Source: Ashinkailepas kermadecensis (taxonomy: Eukaryota > Arthropoda > Thecostraca > Neolepadidae). Taken from it: a DNA stretch of 64,000 nucleotides. Below are positions 32,471 through 43,454 of the stretch, in pieces (the first letter of the stretch is position 1; each line of letters begins with the position of its first letter). The DNA is taken from contig JAOTOM010005157.1 in the NCBI GenBank assembly GCA_034440615.1, forward strand, positions 975,501-1,039,500. Direction: 5' to 3'. The translations under genes and the position numbers were made by a program. The notes below the pieces were generated by a model, which had not been told where the DNA came from, searched no databases, and worked only from the letters and a program-made list of their open reading frames with translations.

Positions 32471-32678
32471 TGTAGTGAGCAGCCATGCTGGTATGGATGG
32501 CCGGTGGCGCCGGTGTCAAGTCGCACCCGGCGCAGTCAGCGGTTTTTGCAGCGCGGTCTGTTGTTGGGGGCGGCTGGGTCGGCAGCACGCGCGACTCACG
32601 CTCAGTAGTGTCGGTCCGTCGACTGCGAATACACGTGCTTCCCCGTGCTCGGTACTTACTTTTGGATCGGCAACTACA
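32471..32678 (+). repeat. 3' LTR
   Basis: Same 208 bases as the 5' LTR; followed by TCACA, the right target-site copy. Confidence 0.95.
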
Positions 32679-32808
32679 TCACAACAGGATCCGATTAAAT
32701 TGAACAGCGCGCCCGAAAATTCAGAACAGGTCCCGAAATAAAATTATCCGATGGGCCTTTCTACTCTGAAGGATGCCATCGGCTGAAAAAAAAATCGTTG
32801 AGCAGCCG

Positions 32809-34472
32809 CAGTGACGTACCAAAAGGGTAAGTGCCCCCCCCCCCCTTCTGTGAGGTGTGGGCTCCAAGAATCGCGCCAGAGTCCCAAAAATTCGCGCCGG
32901 TACCCCATAAATTCGTGTCGGGCCCCAGTATCCGCGTGGGAGCTCCACATAAATACAGCATGCCCCAAAAAGCTCGCGCCGGGCCCGAAGATTTGCGCCG
33001 GGACCCGCGGAAATCGCGCTGGGGCTCAGTAAGCACAACGCGCCCCGCGAACTCGCGCCGAGCTCCCCATGGCGATGGGGACCGAAAGTTTCCGTGGGAG
33101 CATCCAAAAATTCGTGTCGAGGACCCCAAATAAGCACAGCGTGGCTCCAAGATTCGCATCGAGACCCGACAAAGATCAAGCCAGAGCCCTCCAGAATAGG
33201 GAGGGATTCCAAAAAATGTTTGTACGACCCAGGAAAATCGCTCCAGAGCCTCAAACATCGCACCATATGGCATACAAAGCACGTACGGCCACGAAAAAAA
33301 CGTACCGGAGCTCGAAAAAGTGCGGCTGGACACAAAAATACAACACCGGGGCCCGAAATATCAGGCCAAGACTCGAACATCAAACAGTTTAGTAAAGGTT
33401 CCCAAAAATCGCGTCGAGTTCAGAAAACTGGCGTCGGGTCCCCCCGAAACCACGCCCCTGGGCCAGAAAAGTTGCACCTGAACCACGATACATCAACTAA
33501 ATCAACCTCACAAATGTGCGTCAGCAGCCCAAAATAAACACAGTGAGACCCTAAGAGCAGAAAGCGAGGCCGAAAATGCACCGGGCATTTGTAGACTACA
33601 TTTTGAGTCTGTGCACGAGAAAGCAAGAACACCCTAAAAAGACCGGGAGTCTCAAAAATGAACCAGAACTCTAATAATAATCGGCTGGAGCCCTAAAACA
33701 CATCCGTAGACGAAGAAAACGCCATGGGCACAACACAATAGAACACTGAGCTAGGGCCTCGTTTCGGTACCCAACCTTTGAGCATATTTAACCAAAGGGA
33801 TGAGGCGCATCAAAGCTCAGCGGGTCGCCGAATTTCTTCACCACTAGAAAATGTGGCTTGAATTAATCGAAAATGTGGGTCGAATTTATCGAATTTTCTC
33901 AGCAAGCCCCATATCAAGCGTTCCATACGTAAATATGGCAAAAGACAGCAATTAGCAATCATGTGGCAGCAATTAGCAAAGCGTAGGAGGTCTAGCAGAA
34001 ACCGTAGAATCGCACGAAGTGTGGCGAATGCGCCGAATACGCAAGGCGGGTGTGCACGTGCACGAACGTTGGCGTGGTGGTGACCGGGCGTTATGACGTG
34101 GAATGCCTGAAATTGGATAATTTTATATTTGAAGTGATTTGCACAGGTGCAAATCACTTAAATCACTATCACTGCACTGCGCCTGCAAATCACTATCACT
34201 GCTTCAGCAGTGTAAGGGGACTTAGCAGGGGATACCAAAATAAAAATCTTGGAACAGGGTGGGGGTTTGGGTTGGAATCCGGTGTCTCAGAAACGATGGT
34301 GGCAGGTTGTGCCCCTTCACAGGAGAATTAAGTTGGTTAATAATTATTTTATTTAAAAAATGGCCCCTCTGAAAAAAATAGTGGTCGAAATTCGGGGACT
34401 TTTTAAACAATGGGGTAGGTGGGCCCATTCAAAATTCGCTTCCCCTTAGCACAAATCCTAGGTACGCCACTG
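32809..34472 (-). mobile_element. hAT-like non-autonomous element, copy 2, inverted
   Basis: Termini CAGTGACGTACC (32809) and CCTAGGTACGCCACTG (34472) match copy 1 at 19488-22108 in the opposite orientation. Internal landmarks correspond: the GGGGACTTTTTAAACAATGGGG piece near 34395, ATCAAAGCTCAGCGGG near 33808, and the degenerate repeat (32840-33760). The flanking 8-mers (AGCAGCCG and CGCATATG) do not match well, so a target duplication is not established. The element is 1.66 kb because its degenerate array and minisatellite are shorter. Confidence 0.72.
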
Positions 34473-34719
34473 CGCATATGCACGTGCGAATACGATCCCA
34501 ATCCAATAAAAAAAACAGCGGTAATGTGCTGGGGCACAGTACACCGTGTTGGGGGAAGCTGTGATGTTTTGGGGCGCAGTATGCCGTGTTGGGGGAAACG
34601 TTGGGCACAAGCGCTGCGCATAGGTCAGGTGCTCCCTTTCCGGATGCATTACTTGTGAATGGATGTACTTATTGGTGAATGTATTGAGTGACGCCTCGAC
34701 ATATTCAAGCTTTATGACT

Positions 34720-34949
34720 GCTTGCCATCTGCATGTTTTATGACGGCTTGTCATGTACAGGTTTTATAATGGCTTGTCATGTGCAGGCTTTATGACGGCT
34801 TGTCATGTACAGGCTTCATGACGGCTTGTCATATACAGGCTTCATGACGGCTTGTCATGTGCAGGCTTCATGACGGCTTGCCATGTGCAGGTTTTATGAC
34901 GGCTTGCGGCTTGTCATGTGCAGGTTTTATAACGGCTTGTCATGTGCAG
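34720..34949 (+). repeat. 26-bp array carrying exon 4 acceptor copies, about 9 units
   Basis: Units read GCTTCATGACGGCTTGTCAT followed by GTGCAG. The real exon 4 junction is CATGTGCAG followed by GCTTCATGACGCCC, so each unit carries the acceptor plus the first ten exon bases. Variants with GTACAG and ATACAG occur. Confidence 0.9.
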
Positions 34950-35107
34950 GCTTCATGACGCCCGCCGAACTGGAGGAGTTCACCAGCGTTCCTCGTAAGG
35001 AGTTCAACACCTACTGGATTCCGTGCTGCTGGTTCATCAGTTTGCTGCGAGATGCGCGCACCACCAACCACATCGTCGACTCGCAGGGACTCAAGCTTAT
35101 CGCCGAG
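34950..35107 (+). CDS. best: Bestrophin exon 4
   Basis: It begins with the last two bases of a Gly codon, then encodes FMTPAELEEFTSVPRKEFNT, YWIPCCWFISLLRDAR and HIVDSQGLKLIAE, matching the part of the family between the second and third membrane regions. The donor is GAG before GTGTGA. A stronger GTGAGT sits two bases downstream, but only the first donor keeps phase 0 with exon 5. Confidence 0.88.
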
Positions 35108-35924
35108 GTGTGAGTCTCGCAGAGTCCTGTCCCGCGGTCCGCAATCCGGCTGTCCTCAGTCGCCAACCTTGATGTCACTCCAAGTTATAACTGTCCATAC
35201 ACTCTGTATCCGCAATGGCTCCGTGGTATGGCATTCCCGTAAAAATGTGATTGATGTTAAAGTGGGTTTTTGGCGCTTGTGTCCTACCAGCAAATATATG
35301 CCCTCAGTACTAATTATTATGCTCTGAAATAACTGGATCGCCAAGTAGGTACTATTGTGATGCTAAGACAGCCACAAAGCCCTGTATGTTTCAGCTGTTC
35401 AAGTCACCAATTATTGCACTGCTCTATTGGGACATCATGGTAGTGCGCCGCATGCATATCATGACCGTATTATGACGTATTATGACGTATGCCATGTTAT
35501 AACCACACCTGTCGTTTCATAGTGACGTATTTTGAGTCATATTGCCACTCTCCTTAGCGTTGGGTTGATGTATGTCCTTCCTAGATGCAGAGCTTGGGCG
35601 TTCTGATCTTTAGCATAAACGCAAGTATAAAAAATATTTATTTTAACATTGTCTCTAAGTGTTCAAGTTTAGTGAGCACAAATTAAATCCTATCATAATG
35701 AATGTATGTATGTTTATATGTGTGCAGAATAATATCGATCGATGTTTGCACACAAAATACACATGCACACACATCTGCAATATAGTTTCAACACAGACGA
35801 ATATGTCCATGCGTACATTGCGGAGCAGAAGCTGACAGACTACCAACAAAAACAACACAGGCGGCAAACAGGATCAAACACTTCGAGTTCCCCCGCGCTC
35901 TTAGTACATTCACGCTGACTGTTC

Positions 35925-35925
<1 letters not shown>

Positions 35926-35990
<65 letters not shown>
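35926..35990. repeat. (CTG)n trinucleotide repeat, about 21 copies
   Basis: Uninterrupted CTG, read as poly-Ala on the minus strand inside the broken gene. Confidence 0.97.
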
Positions 35991-35991
<1 letters not shown>

Positions 35992-36124
35992 CTACTGCTG
36001 CTGCCCCGTCACTGCTCCTGGCGGTGCAGGTGGCGTCTTCATCAGCGCCTTCCTCAGCGTCTGCGGCTGCTGCCGACAGTTGGAGATCATGCAGCAGAGC
36101 CGCGATCTCCGGAAGCGGCTTTCC

Positions 36125-36418
36125 CTGGCGCCTGGTGTACAGTCTCCGGCAGTGCTGCAGACCCAGACTGCCCAGTGGTGGATCGCTTCCCACCAGCCCT
36201 GGCGCCTGGTGTACAGTCTCCGGCAGTGCTGCAGACCGAGACTGCTCAGTGGCGGATCGCTTCCCACCAGCCCTGGCGCCTGGTGTACATTCTCCGGCAG
36301 CGCTGCAGACCCAGACTACTCAGTGGCGGATCGCTTCCCACCAGCCTTGGCGCCTGGTGTACAGTCTCCGGCAGCGCTGCAGACCCAGACTGCTCAGTGG
36401 CGGATCGCTTCCCACCAG
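36125..36418. repeat. 75-bp array, four units, from the end of the broken gene
   Basis: Four near-identical units, CCCTGGCGCCTGGTGTACAG to CGCTTCCCACCAG. On the minus strand each encodes SDPPLSSLGLQ and RRLYTRRQG, the C-terminal motif of the neighbouring broken gene, so the array arose from that gene. Confidence 0.85.
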
Positions 36419-37179
36419 TAGTCATTCGCACAAATCGAACATCAGGTGTAGCCGCGAGTCCTTCTTGACATGCCGCAGCCTGGCGTGGCGGACGCTCTTG
36501 TTGGCCGACTCAGCTGCCTCCTCCGACCTGGCTCCGGTCGGCGCTGGCACACTCAGCGGCAGCTGACCGCCCGCAGGGTGGCGGGCTGGGCGCTGATCAG
36601 CCGCTCGCCGATCCCAGAGCAGGCGGCGAAGTCGGCGGGCGAGCGGAAGGCTCTTCGGGCGGTGTTTCCGTCGTTCGAGTTCCAGCTCTCGCCGGCTCGA
36701 GCTCGTCCACTCGCAGCCTCATCTTCTGTCTGAGCGCCTCTTGCACCTCCTGCCACCGCCGCAGCTGCAGCCTGTAGCGGATGTAGATCAAGCACTAAAG
36801 GCAGAAGATCCAGCAGTGCAGTGGGCTCAGTCCACAGTCCAGGTTGGTGACGAGGAGAGGAGCAACAACAGAGGTTGTTGACGACCCGAGAAGTGACCCT
36901 GCAAATGCTACACTTCTGCGCAGATCTTGCCTTCGTAGCCACGCTCACCACTTTCCCGTCAGCCATGATGCCCTGCAGCTGGTAGCGAATGATGATGACA
37001 CTGGAGGCGAAGAGCTGTTGCAGCGCGCAGGTGTCCGACATCTTCCGGTTCGTCTCCTCGGCGAGCCGATGGGCCTGCGGAACCGCGGCGAGCTGGATGT
37101 GGCGTTCGTCCACACCACCTCTCCCCTCGTTGTCTGGAGCCGGAGCGTACCATCGTCGAACTGAACGTGTGGTCGTCCT

Positions 37180-37330
37180 GGTTGCCGTCCTGGTTGCCCT
37201 CCTGGTTGCCGACCTGGTTGCCGACCTGATTGCCGTCCTGGTTGCCGTCTTGGTTGCCGACCTGGTTGTCGAACTGGTTGACATCCTGGTTACCGTTCTG
37301 GCCGCCGTCCTTGTTGCTGTCCTGGTTGCA
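37180..37330. repeat. 12-bp GTTGCCGTCCTG array
   Basis: About 12 degenerate units inside the minus-strand pseudogene; translated as Gly-Asn-Gln-Asp in one frame. Confidence 0.85.
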
Positions 37331-37964
37331 GTCGGCCTGCATGAGCTGACTGCTTTGAAGAGCCGTCCATTTTCCGCTTGTAGTGTGAGGTGGATGGGGC
37401 TTCGTCGCTCGTGACGCTCTCCAACCATAGCTGGAGATTCCGAGTGGGTTGGGCGGAGGGGGGACTGGACGCCTCTAGTTTGGTACCCTGCTAGTGTTAA
37501 GGTGCAATTTTCCATATTCAATCTGGAAATATGTCTCGACTATATGGACTTGGACCACACCATGACTTCGTGAGATAGCTCCACCCCCGTCTCCAGCACT
37601 TCAGCCTGCAGCTGAAGTCATGAAGCAGCGTTGGCGCGGGTGGGCATACCATGAGGCGGATGCAGGCTGCAGTGATCCTCCTTCGCTGATTGTTGTAGGC
37701 TAATGTACTGCGCATGGGAAAGGTCAAAATCCGGTATTATGGCCGGCGCCTCCTGCGCAGTGTATGTGCAGGAGTTAACGCGAATGGCCATGCGTCTGGT
37801 CACCTGGCGCCATCCTCGGGGCGGACACCCTCCCTTCCAGCAGTTGTGAAGCCGGTCACCGCCCTGGTCTGGTCACCGCCCGCCTGATGAACCGTGGAAG
37901 TAGCAGAAAACTCTAGCTCTGAGAAGCTTATGTCGAAGGCCTGCAATGATGGGGAGCTTAGCCC

Positions 37965-39115
37965 GGCTTGTTCACGTATTTACGGATCGGTCAAAACAAG
38001 AGGTCAAAGTAGGCATCGGCATCACTGGACCAGGCCTTAGGCTTTACAAACGTCTACCGGTTAATCTTTCCATCCACACCGCTGAAGCACTGGCCATTCT
38101 GGCTGCTATCTCCATTCTAAAGAGGCGTAAAACGAGAAACGAAGTAATTTGTTCAGATTTGTTCAGATTCCGAATCAGTTCTTCAGTCAATAAAACATAC
38201 GACTGCCCAAATCCAGTCATTAATCGAATCCTACAAACCGTGGCCCGCAACGCAAACAACTTTTCCTTTCTCTGTATTCAGGACCACGTCAAAATTCCAG
38301 GAAAAAAGCGAGCAGACGGGCTGACAAAGCAAGCATTAGCATTGACTATTTATCCCAACATGGAATATTCGGTAGACGATTGCAAAGCACTCCTACAACG
38401 CTACATACATAAGCATCACCAGAACACATGGACACAACACAACTCTACACCTCACCGCTCCAACCACACCCACAACATCAACCAACGGTAGACACATGGA
38501 ACACATCAAATAAATCACACCGCCAGAAAGAAGTAGTCATCAGTAGACTTAGAAATGGTTGCACAAAACTAACACAGCCTCAACTAGGGGATGACCAATA
38601 TGCAACACCTCACTGCGAAACCTGCATCACCACTTTAAGCATCGGCCACATCCTGCTAAACTGTAGTAGCTTTGACGCTCAAAGACAACCACTTCAGGCC
38701 TTCTGCCAAAAAGAGTGCATCACCCTCTCGTTTTGACCGTTTCTGGGTGGCAAACACCCAGAACTCCTCCAATTGCTATTTGGTTATTTGTATGCCACCA
38801 AACTAGCAGGAGCATTGCAAACACCACACCACCAGCACGCACTCCAACACATACACTCATTCGAATAACGTAAATAGCCATCCATGAATGGCATCGGACG
38901 TACATGAGCCGATTCGCTTTCCCATTCGAAATAAATGGCTACCTAGCGGTGCCGTCTGACGTAGATGAGCGGGCTTGCCTAAAAAATTAGCTTAGCGTGA
39001 AACGATTACCTAGAGTTGCCATCGGACGCCGATGAGCAGATTTGCCCAGCACTTCATAGCGTAAAACGGCTACCCAGAGGTACAACGGATATGGATGAGC
39101 CGAAGTTTAAAACAC
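37965..39115 (+). mobile_element. 5'-truncated LINE with RNase H domain, second family
   Basis: Open frames at 37946-38491 and 38428-38736 carry an RNase H domain: VFTDRSKQEVKVGIG, SIHTAEALAILAAIS, an Asp after ICS, and KKRADGLTKQA. These are followed by the Cys/His end (CETCITTLSIGHILLNC). An 11-bp duplication (TTGTTCAGAT, near 38152-38172) and a one-base loss shift the frame inside RNase H. The 3' UTR contains about four degenerate 62-bp repeats (GGCTACC, then GACGTAGATGAGC). No target duplication was found; edges are approximate. It differs from the LINE at 25529. Confidence 0.75.
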
Positions 39116-40374
39116 CGTACAAGCCCCACACACAACCCTGAATGAAAGCGTGCTGCTACTAACCCACTCTACTAACAACCAACACGCAGCGACCGACGTA
39201 ATAGGGGTGCGAACAATTTTCCTTACCCTCACGGTAAAGATCGCTCGGTGCTCTTCATCAAGAGTAGGCACCCTGGCAAAACCAACTTTCTAGTCAACAC
39301 TCCCCCGCCCCAACCATGAATTATCTTGCGGAGGAGTACAGTAAACTAAAAACACCAAACATCCGGGAGATGTCCCCGCTCAGCCCCCGCCTTCAGCACC
39401 TTAACGTCACATAGAATATAACGTAAGACTCCTTTAATGTAAATGTACACTTGCCTTGGACTTACTTCCAAAACCCACTCGCTTTAAACGCGGCACAAAT
39501 AGCCCCTGTGGCTCGACGCGCCCCTAAGCTCACTCGACCCCTCCCCCTGAAGCGTGACGTCAGAGTCTGCCGCAGCAGCCAATTACTGCCGCCGACGTCG
39601 CGAACGTCGCTGACGTCGGGTTCCGGCGACGCCAATATTTTGCCGGAATTCTGTCACGTAAACAGGCCTTTACAGCGAAAGATGGAGCAAAACACCACGT
39701 CCCTGCAGGTCGTGAAATAGCGTGCTTTTTCATGAAGACGTGCTGATCATGTCGATGCAAATCCAAAGTATCCTCAGTGAGCCAACCGAAACATTACAAG
39801 AACGTAAACTCTGGCTGTGACTGAAATATCCACTGACAAAAATATCATTGATGTGAAATGCATTTGTCAAGATGTGTCTTTGTGTGTGATGTGTGAGCAT
39901 TGATAAGTCATTGCTGTGTCTTTGTGTCTTTCATATTGATGTGAAATGCATTTGTCATACTGCGTCCTTGGCGACTCTTAACCTCTGTGACTCAACCTGG
40001 ATTGTCAACAGCAGAAGGTAGACAAAATGTATCACACTATCACATTATAACAATATCACATTATTACAACACCGGGTATTCACGTGGTCTAAAGCAAACG
40101 TTGGAGGGGGCAGCAAGCCCCGAGAGAAGTAGGCCTATGGTCTGCCGGCGACAGCTCGTAGGTTAAAGTTGGCAGGCATTTATCCCCGTCCTCCTACGGC
40201 GGAGCCCCTGCAGGCGGCCTGATAACGTCACGCTTTCTCAATATTTCCCCAGGTGTCACCAAATAGCTTGATAACACCCCATGCGCATGCTCGCGAACTG
40301 GCCACAGCGATGCCAGATAAAAAGGTGTATCAGGCATGGGACCAAATACCAGACTGGTCAAACGACCTCGTGGA
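39116..40374. other. Intron 4, no feature recognised
   Basis: A small duplicated phrase GATGTGAAATGCATTTGTCA occurs at about 39850 and 39940. No coding signal. Confidence 0.45.
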
Positions 40375-40750
40375 CTAGCGGCCTACTGGACAATGGGTGC
40401 TGACCTAGACGTTTATGAGACCGACGTCTTACTGGGCAATCGGCGCTGACCTAGACGTTTATGATACCGACGTCTTACTGGACAATGGGCACCGACCTAG
40501 ACGTTTATGAGACCGACGTCTTACTGGACAATCGCCGCTGACCTAGAAGTTTATGAGACCGACGTCTTACTGGGCAATCGGCGCTGACCTAGACGTTTAT
40601 GAGACCGACGTCTTACTGGGCAATCGGCGCTGACCTAGACGTTTATGAGACCGACGTCTTACTGGGCAATCGGCGCTGACCTAGACGTTTATGAGACCGA
40701 CGTCTTACTGGACAATGGGCACCGACCTAGACGTTTATGAGACTGCCGTG
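40375..40750. repeat. 46-bp array, 8 units
   Basis: Units of GACCTAGACGTTTATGAGAC, CGACGTCTTACTGGGCAATC and GGCGCT, alternating GGCAATCGGCGCT and GACAATGGGCACC types. No splice-site relation was seen. Confidence 0.9.
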
Positions 40751-41639
40751 TTTCTGGACTGATCCGGAAAGAGCGCGGCTTTTTAGGAAGATGTCGGCGC
40801 CCAAGTGCGCTCTCCGGAGTGAAGTGGTTGTTGTTGCGCTGATGATCTCACATGTTGACAATGCAATTTAGTTTTGCATTTTCACTCAGTTCCCTAAGTA
40901 TGCTCGTCTCCTGTTCTGAGATTGTTCTAACTGACGGCTACAGCAGCTACTTACTCTGAAGGTGGTCATCGACCTGCCGAAACAGCAGAATACAGACCCG
41001 AGACGTTATCTGAAACAGCCACTGGTATGAATTGCATCGCAATAAGTTTACTTCCGGCCTGAAACAAAAGTTATCTCGTCTGCGGACGTCTTTTTGTTCT
41101 GAGTGTTCTAGTTTCCAACTCTATTTGGCTCCAAAAAACATACGACAGTGGATAGCTTAACAATGTCTGCAAATCGATCTTATGCGTGCATAATGTGAGG
41201 TCACAAACGAGGCCCTGGTTTCCTAAGCGCCATGTACTGGCACCTTAGCCTCGTCACGAAGTTCTGGTGAAGAAACACGGGTCATATTCATCATTTGGTA
41301 GATACGCTGCATCTAAATCTTGTCTACGCTTGACTTAGCTTGACTTCGGATCCCAATGTGGCTTCTTGAGGCATTACTACATGTATCCAGCACTTTCCCG
41401 AACATATACGTATTAATAGAGCAGTTCAAGACATCAGTGTCAGGCAAATGTTAAAAGGTGCAGAAATCAACAAAATACTGGTGTTTGAAGTGACCTATGA
41501 CATGGAAGGTCCCGGCTAGACAACATTGAGGGACGTGATCTCAATCGTCTAGCCCGAGGCTATCGTTTCCTGTTTGCTCTGTGGCTTACGAAACAGTATT
41601 GTGGGTGTCCAAGCATCCACCAAGACCCAAGATAATGGC

Positions 41640-41830
41640 AGCAGCATTGGTCATGGCTGGTCCTTGGTCATGGCGGGTCCAAGGTCGTGACTGGGTCCAT
41701 GGTCATGACTGGGTCCATGGTCATGGCTGGGTCCATCTCCATGGCTGGGTCCATGGTCATGACTGGGTCCATCTCCATGGCTGGGTCCATGGTCATGACT
41801 GGGTCCATCTCCATGGCTGGGTCCGCACGC
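41640..41830. repeat. 18-bp GGTCATGACTGGGTCCAT array
   Basis: About ten units in two subtypes (GGTCATGAC and CTCCATGGC before TGGGTCCAT). It ends 140 bases before exon 5. The core GACTGGGTC also occurs inside exon 5 (42016), too short to prove a common origin. Confidence 0.88.
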
Positions 41831-41970
41831 ATCGCATGTGCTACGGCTGCGTTGCTGCTCTGTACTGCCTGCTCTGTCGTCGTTACGTCTGCACAGGCAA
41901 TCACAAAGAGGCGTGCGCCATCACGGTGTGGAGCGCCAGACTAAGCGGACGCTAACTGTTTACTTCTCAG

Positions 41971-42048
41971 ACCTTCAACGAGTACCGGGCTAAATGCGGA
42001 TTGCTGTGGAGCTACGACTGGGTCAGCATCCCTCTGGTGTACACCCAG
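41971..42048 (+). CDS. best: Bestrophin exon 5
   Basis: Twenty-six codons between TTACTTCTCAG and GTAAGC: FNEYRAKCGLLWSYDWVS followed by IPLVYTQ. The SIPLVYTQ stretch is among the most conserved of the family and lies near the cytosolic constriction of the pore. Phase 0 on both sides. Confidence 0.92.
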
Positions 42049-43245
42049 GTAAGCCGCGCCTCAGACAGCCTGGAGACTACCTAACTCTAAATCCGACCTG
42101 GCTGCTCCGCCACTCGTTAGCAGCTATGCACAGAGACGTGGGTGACGCCGAAGATGGTACGGAGAAATGCCCCCCCCCCCCATGTCGTGAGATTTATCCT
42201 AATGTCTATGGTTGTTGCATTGCAAGAACAGACCCAAAAACGATCATGCTCTCCCTTCCAGCCAAAGTCCGTGTCGCCGCAGATGCTAAAGCACAAAATG
42301 AGGCCCTGAAGTTGACATCATTGTTGGAGAACATAGCATGGTCAACAATATGTAGAGTAGTCGGTCTCGTAGGCTCGTGTATAGTCTAGAAGGCTCGCGT
42401 TGCGACAACTCGGTTCCAAAGGTCAGCGTGACTGCGTTATATTTGAATTGATCTACGAAACGGCAAAATTATACTCGAACAGCTCGCTCCAGCGTACGGG
42501 TAACCGACAACCGTATAGCCAAAAGTTTATAAGCACTGACAGTTAATTTAGACGCGTCTGCCAGCACATCGGACAGCAGTCCGGCGTGAAAGAGAGCTCG
42601 ATCTCCTCTGACCCTCCTAGCTTCCTCTCGACCGTCGCTCCCGACTATATATATAATGGCCGGCCACTACCCGCTCCCGGTCTGGTGGCTCCGCCCACGA
42701 CGATCGCCATAGGTCCAGATGGGTGCGTAAACCGGAATGTCGGCCTTATCTACTCCGGATACAGGGGCACCGGTTGGTCAGCGACCGTCGGCTCTCGTAT
42801 CGGAACAACACATAACACGACGATAAGCGTTTCCTGCCTACAATCGACAGTGACATTCCTAACCTATCTAGTCCGGATGCAGAGTCGTTGCTGTACGGCT
42901 TCGATCGCCAACATAACCCATAACATTGATATCAGCATCCGTCGCGGTCGGCGTCGGTGGCTCAGGTATCGGCCGTAAACCATAACATGCATTAAGACCC
43001 GTCCGGCCGGCCATCAACAGTGGTGGCATGATTCACGCGACACGCGACGTAATATAACTGCGTATTCTCGAACGATGGTAGCCAAATGGTATTGTTATAT
43101 CTAACAATGCTACAAATACCCCAATTTTTTTCATATCTGATGACATCAAATTTATCAAGTTGACCCTGACAACTCAAGTTGCAGCATGCATGTTGGTAAT
43201 TTGCGGCACAACCTTTGCTGGCAATATTTCAGATGTGATGGTAGG
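42049..43245. other. Intron 5, left part, no gene seen
   Basis: A C-run lies near 42171. A 130-codon open frame (42586-42978) has no recognised motif. No exon signal. Confidence 0.4.
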
Positions 43246-43454
43246 CAGTAGCACAGCCAGGATTTTCTTAAGGGGGACAAATATCATAGAATGGAGAACG
43301 AAAATATCATAGAATGGAGAACGTTTTCGGCGCGAAAAGCCGGCCGAGAAATTATCGTTTGGCGTGGTGCAAACTCCAAAGTTTCGCCTTTGGACTCTTG
43401 TATTTTTTTTAGAGGGGAGGCTGGGCGCACGCCCCCTCCTTGGATCCGCCCCTG
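43246..43454. mobile_element. Small hAT-like MITE relic, about 209 bp
   Basis: It starts CAGTAGCACAGCCAGGATTT and ends CCTTGGATCCGCCCCTG, imperfect inverted termini like those of the other hAT-like elements. Flanking 8-mers ATGGTAGG and GTGGGCGG share five bases. A 23-bp phrase (AAATATCATAGAATGGAGAA) is duplicated inside. Confidence 0.5.

Larger units (their letters stand above)
28328..32678 (+). mobile_element. Complete Ty3/Gypsy-type LTR retrotransposon, 4351 bp
   Basis: Two 208-bp LTRs, each TGTAGT to ACTACA, show no difference I can see. The 5-bp target duplication TCACA (28323-28327 and 32679-32683) is perfect. Order of domains: gag with zinc knuckle, protease, RT, RNase H, integrase. 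Identical LTRs imply a recent insertion. It sits in bestrophin intron 3 in the sense direction and is richer in GC than its surroundings. The genes lie in three frames with two shifts, so it is either broken or uses recoding. A primer-binding site starting TGG is not seen right after the 5' LTR. A short purine tract (GGTGGAGG) precedes the 3' LTR. Confidence 0.93.
35840..37521 (-). pseudogene. Broken transposase-like gene (family recalled, uncharacterised)
   Basis: On the minus strand, pieces in different frames recall a widespread uncharacterised, probably mobile-element, protein family: VWTNATSSSPRFRRP near 37090, then DGKVVSVATKARSAQKCSIC near 36930, and LLVGSDPPLSSL near 36400 followed by GKPLPEIAALLHDL. 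An in-frame TGA sits before LLVGSDPP and at least one frameshift separates the first two pieces. A 12-bp repeat (37180-37330) and a CAG tract swell it. The segment is clearly decayed. The family assignment rests on memory only. Confidence 0.45.

Noticed and set aside
35110..35115. GTGAGT as the exon 4 donor
   Set aside because: It is the stronger consensus but would leave two extra bases and break phase with exon 5; GTGTGA at 35108 keeps phase 0 and the family alignment.
42586..42978. 130-codon open frame in bestrophin intron 5
   Set aside because: No recognisable motif and no splice signals at its edges; within the length expected by chance in this composition.
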